Under the pieces are notes generated by a model. That model saw only the letters and a list, made by a program, of their open reading frames with translations. It searched no databases and had not been told where the DNA came from. The position numbers were made by a program, and so were the translations under genes. 64,000 nucleotides of DNA, from positions 1,302,001-1,366,000 of the forward strand of contig OX328109.1 of NCBI GenBank assembly GCA_946811185.2, written 5' to 3'. Of the stretch, positions 59,506 through 64,000 are shown piece by piece. The stretch is from Hippopus hippopus (Eukaryota > Mollusca > Bivalvia > Cardiida > Cardiidae). Numbering within the stretch: position 1 is the first letter of the stretch; each line of letters starts with the position of its first letter.

Positions 59506-59740
59506 TAACTTTTTACCATAAAATCACCAGTTTTAAAATGACCCTGAAAGAGAAGGCTTTTGAAAACATTGTGGTAAAAGGAGAAAATGCTGGTCATCAT
59601 TTTAGCTGTATCTAATTTGTTGTCTTCAGATGCCTAGAATTTGGACAACTCAAAATCATCATCTGAGCTGCATTAATTTGTCGTCTGCATATGCCTTCAA
59701 TTTGGTTCAGTCCCATATTTTGTCGTTTGGTAAAGTGTTA
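59506..59740 (-). mobile_element. T1 MITE with duplicated L arm
   Basis: ACTTTTTACCATAAAATCAC start. After GGAGAAAATGCTGGTCATC come two successive reversed L-arm pieces (TTGTTGTCTTCAGATGCC; TTGTCGTCTGCATATGCC). End TGGTAAAGTGTTAA. Confidence 0.75.
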
Positions 59741-60135
59741 AAACATTAGTCTGGTTATCATCCACATAGTGCTTTGGAAGACAGAAACATTGGGTACAGT
59801 CTGTGTTTACACTGTACAAAGCAACAATATATCTGTTTACCAAAATTTGACAAAATTTTAGACTTGTCCAAATTGAAAGCTTTTGCAGACAACAAATTAA
59901 AGATTTCTGAAATTATGGTAATTCTTTCTTAAAGTGTTGAAGACCTTGTGAGAGAAGGAGAAAATGTTGGTCAACAGCATTTTCTCTTCTTCCCACAATG
60001 TTTTCAAAAGGCTATTTCCACAGGGTCTTTAAAACTCTGGATTTTGTAGTGCAGGGTTAAATTACAAGTCTGGTTATCAGACTTCAGATCCTCACAGTGC
60101 TTTGGAAGACAGAAACATTGGGTACAGTCTATTTG
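59741..60135 (+). repeat. Direct duplication around a T1 copy
   Basis: GTGCTTTGGAAGACAGAAAC and ATTGGGTACAGTCT occur at about 59769 and 60097, each preceded by GTCTGGTTATCA. The T1 copy at 59832 lies between. Confidence 0.75.
59832..60059 (+). mobile_element. T1 MITE
   Basis: CTGTTTACCAAAATTTGACA start, apex AAAATGTTGGTCAACAGCAT, end TAGTGCAGGGTTAA. Confidence 0.8.
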
Positions 60136-60161
60136 CATTACTCTTGAGCAGATGACAACCA

Positions 60162-60353
60162 ATTCTACCAGATGACAGAATTCTAGACATGTCCAAATTG
60201 ACTTGTTTTTTGAAGGGGGGAAAATATTGTGGGAATAGGAGAAAACACTGCTTACCAGCATTTTCTTCTTTTCCTACAAAGTTTTCAAGGCCTTCAAGGG
60301 CTCTTCTTGACTGTCGTCACTCAATAAAACTCAGGAATGTGTGGTAAAAGAAT
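60162..60353 (+). mobile_element. T1 MITE with short L arm
   Basis: CTACCAGATGACAGAATTCT, apex AACACTGCTTACCAGCATTTT, end GTGTGGTAAAAGAATAA. Confidence 0.75.
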
Positions 60354-60663
60354 AAAAGAATATACATGTACATGAATTTGTAATCAAAGGAGGAATGTTG
60401 AGTCATAATTCCTTGTGCCACAATGTTTCCAAAAGTGGCCTGTGGCAGCAAGATGAAAAAACATTCTGGTGGGTGGGGGGGGCAGGCATGTTCATAGTTT
60501 AGAAATCCCATGGAATTTGGAAATCTCTTTGCTCTGATATATATATACTCTCTCTGGCTTCAGCCATTTCCCCTCCTTGTTCTAGGATAATCTAGTTAGG
60601 GTTTACAGGAGATTTCTTGGTAAGTCTTCATAATTATATGAGAAAAGATATATGGACCTTTCT
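60354..60663. other. Unique sequence
   Basis: About 310 bp, with a poly-G run near 60475 and an (AT)n run near 60540. Nothing else recognised. Confidence 0.4.
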
Positions 60664-60720
60664 TTAGCTCTTTACCAAACAACAAAATTTTTGGACTGGT
60701 CGAAATGGAAATGGACTGTG
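60664..60720 (+). mobile_element. T1 L-arm tip
   Basis: AGCTCTTTACCAAACAACAA and TTGGACTGGTCGAAATGG, cut off by the next copy. Confidence 0.65.
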
Positions 60721-60950
60721 TGAACTCTTTACCAAATGAAAAAATTTTTTAGGCTTGTTGAAATTTAAAGCATTTGCAGACAAGAAATTCAACTTGGCTG
60801 CAATAATGCATTTGTCTTTGGATGGATAGAAAACATTTTGGAAAAAGGAGAAAATGTTGGTGACCAGCATTTTCTCTTTTTCCTGCAATGTTTTGAAAAG
60901 GCTTTTTCTTCAGCACAGTTATAACTTGGAATTGTGTGTTAAAGAGTTAA
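60721..60950 (+). mobile_element. T1 MITE
   Basis: GTGAACTCTTTACCAAATG start, apex AAAATGTTGGTGACCAGCAT, end GTGTGTTAAAGAGTTAA. Confidence 0.85.
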
Positions 60951-61049
60951 TGGGTTCCAACATTCCAGTACTCAAAGCAGTACCAAAACAGATTTATTGA
61001 AGCAATGTTTCGCTAATATTTCTTATAGATGTCGCAAACTGCATAATCT

Positions 61050-61250
61050 GTGTTGACAAATTGTGAACTGCATTTAGGTGTGTGGTACAGAGATGAGCTG
61101 TCTAAAGAAACAAACCATTTTAGTAACTGTCAAATTGCAAACTTAATGAAAGTGGCGTTGTGTGAAAGTTCTGAAAAGTGTCAGCTGTTTGAAACAAAAA
61201 TGACTGGATTCACACTGATTAATCAGGCTCATGGGAATGTGTATGTTTGA
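61050..61250 (+). other. Open frame of 66 codons, unidentified
   Basis: It lies in a repeat-poor interval and reads on to TGA with LMKVALCESSEKCQLFETKM in the middle. A possible acceptor CATTTAG ends at 61078. It could be an old exon or a degraded element; no homologue recognised. Confidence 0.2.
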
Positions 61251-61331
61251 AATTACAATGCAGATTTTTTTTGAGAAAGATATCTTTTTAACAAAAACTA
61301 CAACCATGTTGTAAAGATACCTCTTTGATAG

Positions 61332-61441
61332 GATATCTAAAGTGGATTAAAGCAGTGGTTGGATTATCTCCCCCTTGTGTAAATGTCGGTACTATGATGA
61401 AATGGTCCTATAGACACAAAGATTGTAAAGATGGGAAAAAG
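61332..61441 (+). other. Candidate internal exon
   Basis: Between the acceptor CTCTTTGATAG (61331) and the consensus donor AAAAAG|GTAAGT (61442) only one of three frames is open. It gives YLKWIKAVVGLSPPCVNVGT, then MMKWSYRHKDCKDGKK. Amino-acid composition looks protein-like and the site is outside repeats. No family recognised, and its relation to the TPR gene is unknown. Confidence 0.3.
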
Positions 61442-61540
61442 GTAAGTTTAGGTTTTATTTTGTCGTATTTGTTTTCTTCTGTAATATCTTGTTGTCAAAT
61501 ACGTATTCTACTAATTTTCCTAAAATAAGTTTTCAGGACC

Positions 61541-61790
61541 ACCATCAGTAATCGCTCACTACTATTTTCAGTACTATCATCAGTACTCACTCAGTACTAT
61601 TTTCAGTACAACCATTAGAATACTCGTTCAGTACTATTTTCAGTACTACCATCAGCACTCATTCATTACTGTTTTCAATACTATCATCAGTACTCATTCA
61701 GATATATTTTATGTACTATCATCAGTACTCATTCAGTACTATTTCCAGTAAGTACTCATTCAGTACTGTTTTCAGTACTAATATCAGTAC
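61541..61790 (+). repeat. Irregular tandem repeat, period about 35 bp
   Basis: About seven units of CAGTACTATTTTCAGTACTA and TCATCAGTACTCATT. AGTACT palindromes recur throughout. Confidence 0.85.
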
Positions 61791-61997
61791 TCCATCTTGT
61801 TGCTTGTGTGAAGAGGTATGTATCGAATTCAACCTTTGGTCTCATCTGATTCGCAAATCAACATGATCCAGGTACACAAAAAACACAGACTGTTGTTATA
61901 TTCTGTATTAATTCCTTACACCATTTAATCAAGCTGACCATAGTAGATGATTGATTAGGTTGGTGTTCCACAATGTTTTCAAATTTAGTATTTGTAT
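61791..61997. other. Unique spacer
   Basis: Nothing recognised. Confidence 0.35.
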
Positions 61998-62222
61998 CTC
62001 AGAAGCCAATACACCTATCCATGTATTCCTGGAGTTTCTGTTATTAGTACTTTGTACCATATTCTTCTCAAGCCACTGACTGCTTTTCCACATAACCATC
62101 CTCAAAACAATGATCAGGGGAGAGAGAGGAGTGAAGCCTGTCTCAATTACTGTCATCAATACCAGGAAAGAAAGTGGCAAAGCTGGAGATTTGAACCAGC
62201 AACTCTTATTCTCATGTCCTTG
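61998..62222 (-). mobile_element. S1 SINE, minus strand
   Basis: AATACACCTATCCATGTATT, CAAGCCACTGACTGCTTTTC, reversed B box GGAGATTTGAACCAGC, ending where the plus copy begins. Confidence 0.8.
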
Positions 62223-62493
62223 AGAACACAGAGTCGCGGGTTCGATCCCTGGCTCGGCCAATTTCTTTCCGAGGGTTGATGATAGTCATTGCGACAGGAT
62301 TCATTCCTCTCCCACCACTGACCATTGTTACGATGATAGTTATGTGGGAAAGCAGCCAGTGGCTTGGAAAGAAAATTGTGCGGAGTCTTAGTAACAGAAA
62401 CTACAAGAAAGCATGGATAGGTGCACTGGCTGCATATAATTGACATAATGTTGTAAACGGCATTAAACAACAAACAATCAATAAATGAACAAT
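62215..62493 (+). mobile_element. S1 SINE, head to head with the previous copy
   Basis: CCTTGAGAACACAGAGTCGC, B box GCGGGTTCGATCCCTGG, GACAGGATTCATTCCTCTC, tail AATGTTGTAAACGGC, CAATCAATAAAT. The A-box half of both heads is lost at the junction. Confidence 0.85.
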
Positions 62494-62506
62494 CAGTCAA
62501 CCTCTT

Positions 62507-62552
62507 CTCATGTCTTGTACCCTACTGACTGTGCTAGTCCTTGGCTAGGCTG
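62507..62552 (-). mobile_element. S1 SINE head fragment
   Basis: CTCATGTCTTGTACCCTACT and GACTGTGCTAG resemble the reversed A-box region. Confidence 0.5.
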
Positions 62553-62559
62553 ATCATGG

Positions 62560-62960
62560 TAGATAAACACAGTAGACAGTGCAGATCCAAGATCAAACTG
62601 CACTTTCCACGGCCCGCCAGGGTTAAGCTCAGTTGTTAGCGGATCGGACTCATGACCTAGTGATTGTGAGTCCAATACCTGATTGAGGCAAACTTTACTT
62701 GCGGTGATTTTTCGCTTCTTACCTCTGATGCATGTGAGAAAGTAGTCAGTGTCCTGGTAGGGAAGATGTGTCAGTACTGGTGTGAGAAAGCCAGGAAACA
62801 CATGTGTAGGTCCACTGACCGCCCTTATATGACCAAAGCTGTTAAAAACAGCGTTAAACTCCAATTCAATCAATCAATCAAGCACTTTCCACACACTTTG
62901 ATCTTGTGCTAGACATTTTTGTTAAGACTTCAGATGATGGGGTGAAGGATTTCCAGTTAA
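62560..62960. mobile_element. T2 hairpin remnant split by S2
   Basis: AGACAGTGCAGATCCAAGAT and CAAACTGCAC precede the SINE; ACACTTTGATCTTGTGCTAG follows it. Confidence 0.55.
62611..62881 (+). mobile_element. S2 SINE with target duplication
   Basis: Head GGTTAAGCTCAGTTGTTAGC, B box TGAGTCCAATACCTG, TGATGCATGTGAG, tail GCCCTTATATGACCAAAGC, CAATCAATCAATCA. GCACTTTCCAC stands at 62600 and 62882. Confidence 0.92.
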
Positions 62961-63017
62961 CAGGATCTTCTCATGACAATACTTTAAGATAATGATCATG
63001 CCATGATAGCAGGCTTT

Positions 63018-63248
63018 TAAGCCTTCATCACATATTCTCCATATTTCAACAGCTCTGAGAAAGGACCCTCATGAAAACATTGTGGGAAAAGGAGAAAATG
63101 CTGGTAACCAGCATTTTCTCCTTTTCCCACAAAGTTTTCTACCCTTCGAAAAACAAATTTCAGTTTTTTGAGTCAAGTTTATGTTATGGTCTGCATATGG
63201 ACTTCAATTTGGACTGGTCTAAAAATGTTCCATGTAGTTAAGAGTTAA
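63018..63248 (-). mobile_element. T1 MITE
   Basis: Altered R tip (CATCACATATTCTCC), apex AAAATGCTGGTAACCAGCAT, end CATGTAGTTAAGAGTTAA. Confidence 0.82.
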
Positions 63249-63359
63249 AGAGCTTTCCCTACAAATAATTAAAGCTTTCACTGAACTTTCATTAAAAATC
63301 CATTAACTCCTACTGTTCAGAGCTAATAGAAACATTCCTTTTATACAGCCTTAATTTAA

Positions 63360-63550
63360 CAGAGCTTCAGACAGAGGGAGAGATTTTCATTTCAAAATTA
63401 AAAATATTAATTATTCTCCACTAAACCCTATCTTATGGGTACTCATTAGAATCTATTATCAAGACGATTCTAATGAGTACCCACAACATAGGGTTTGGAA
63501 GAGAAATAATGGATTTAGAATACTATCATTCTCTCTTATCTGGACCTCTG
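63360..63550. mobile_element. Family G palindromic MITE, second copy
   Basis: CAGAGCTTCAGACAGAGGGA / TCTCTTATCTGGACCTCTG ends and inner hairpin ATGGGTACTCATTAGAATC / GATTCTAATGAGTACCCA. Same architecture and length as 8113-8304. Confidence 0.85.
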
Positions 63551-63711
63551 GGCCTTAAAGATACTTCTTGCAGCCAGAGAATGAATGCTGTAAAAATTTG
63601 ATAGATTGTAGAATGGTTCAGAATTTAGTCAGCTGTGTAAGCGTAGATTAATTACCCATGTAACTATACTGGTAACCCATGAAGCAGTGCCGAGTAGACT
63701 CATAAGACATT

Positions 63712-63880
63712 TTGCAGTCTAGAAATCAGACCTAAATGATAATTTCATGTTCAAGGTTGCTCTGAGCAAAGTGGACTGTGTAGATCAAAGATCAGAGTGC
63801 ATGTTTTGTGCAGTCTGATCTTGATCTACACTGGCTGCAAAGACACGTCCTATTTCCAGACTGTAAATGTACATTTTGTT
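63712..63880. mobile_element. T2-type hairpin element (subtype with AGCAAAGTGGAC)
   Basis: AGAAATCAGACCTAAATGAT, hairpin GTGTAGATCAAAGATCAGAG / GCAGTCTGATCTTGATCTAC around ATGTTTTGT, GGCTGCAAAGACA. Closest to 22485-22662. Confidence 0.75.
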
Positions 63881-64000
63881 TTTTGGCATTATTCGGGTTC
63901 TGGGGTTCCATATTCCATATTATATCAATATATAAGGGTGAACCTATTCTGAAAGTGTGTTGGTAATTAGTGGAAGTTGAGCAGTCTGTTATTATAGCTT

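Noticed and set aside
774..63248. T1 hairpins as rho-independent terminators or bacterial features
   Set aside because: They lie in interspersed elements with TTAA ends in a eukaryotic intron-like setting.

Overview
The window reads as intronic and intergenic DNA of a bivalve mollusc. That inference rests on AT-rich sequence, spliced exon structure, tRNA-derived SINEs whose tails match the mollusc V/Meta-domain type (CCGCGATATAACTGAAAT, then GGCGTTAAAC, then CAAT repeats), and an element carrying the AGGTCACTAGGTCAAA motif common in bivalve genomes. No prokaryotic gene organisation is present.

Confident coding sequence is limited to one exon, 445..747 (+). It is in phase 0 at both ends, has good splice sites, and encodes tandem TPR helices most like the N-terminal TPR block of TTC28-type proteins. 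The next expected exon was not found, so the remaining ~63 kb is probably largely one intron. Weaker candidate exons are a minus-strand terminal exon (34868..34951), an internal exon at 61332..61441, a minus-strand exon at 15957..16064, and a doubtful exon at 6480..6580.

The rest is a dense, nested repeat landscape. The dominant family, called T1 here, is a ~230 bp non-autonomous DNA element. It has TTAA at both ends, termini of the form TTAACYCTTTACCA, and a near-perfect central hairpin (GGAGAAAATGCTGGT / ACCAGCATTTTCTCC). About 90 copies or pieces are listed. L arm means the side with the CGACAAAATTTTAGAC motif and R arm the side with GATTGTGTGGTAAAGG; + means L arm first. A second TTAA family, T2 (~212 bp), has a GATCAGACTGCAC / GTGCAGTCTGATC hairpin. 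A third, T3 (~255 bp), has GCTCTGGCAAAAGG-type ends. SINE families are S1 (tail CAATCAAT, head GGTAGCTCAGTCGGTAGC), S2 (tail AACTCCAATACAA, middle GCCTCTCACCTCTGATGCAT), and rarer S3, S4 and S5.

Layout: 0-12 kb, S1, the TPR exon, then T1 chains and two S2 copies; 13.2-13.8 kb, a 30 bp minisatellite; 15-24 kb, T1/T2/SINE nests; 24.5-25.2 kb, an unfamiliar 660 bp inverted-repeat transposon; 26.3-28 kb, a large inverted repeat and a Helentron-like element; 31-32 kb, an element with ~150 bp internal repeats; 34.6-35.7 kb, low-repeat DNA with the minus-strand exon; 36.5-37.4 kb, a T2 cluster with a 32 bp tandem array; 42-44 kb, mostly unique DNA; 49.5-52.6 kb, a 40 bp satellite with higher-order structure; 52.9-54.3 kb, ~270 bp repeat units; 55-63 kb, T1 chains and SINE pairs.

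The nesting shows insertion order and target choice. Several T1 copies sit in TTAA sites of SINE tails, of T2 and of other T1 copies, and neighbouring copies often share one TTAA. This supports TTAA-directed, piggyBac-like mobilisation. No transposase gene was seen in the window.
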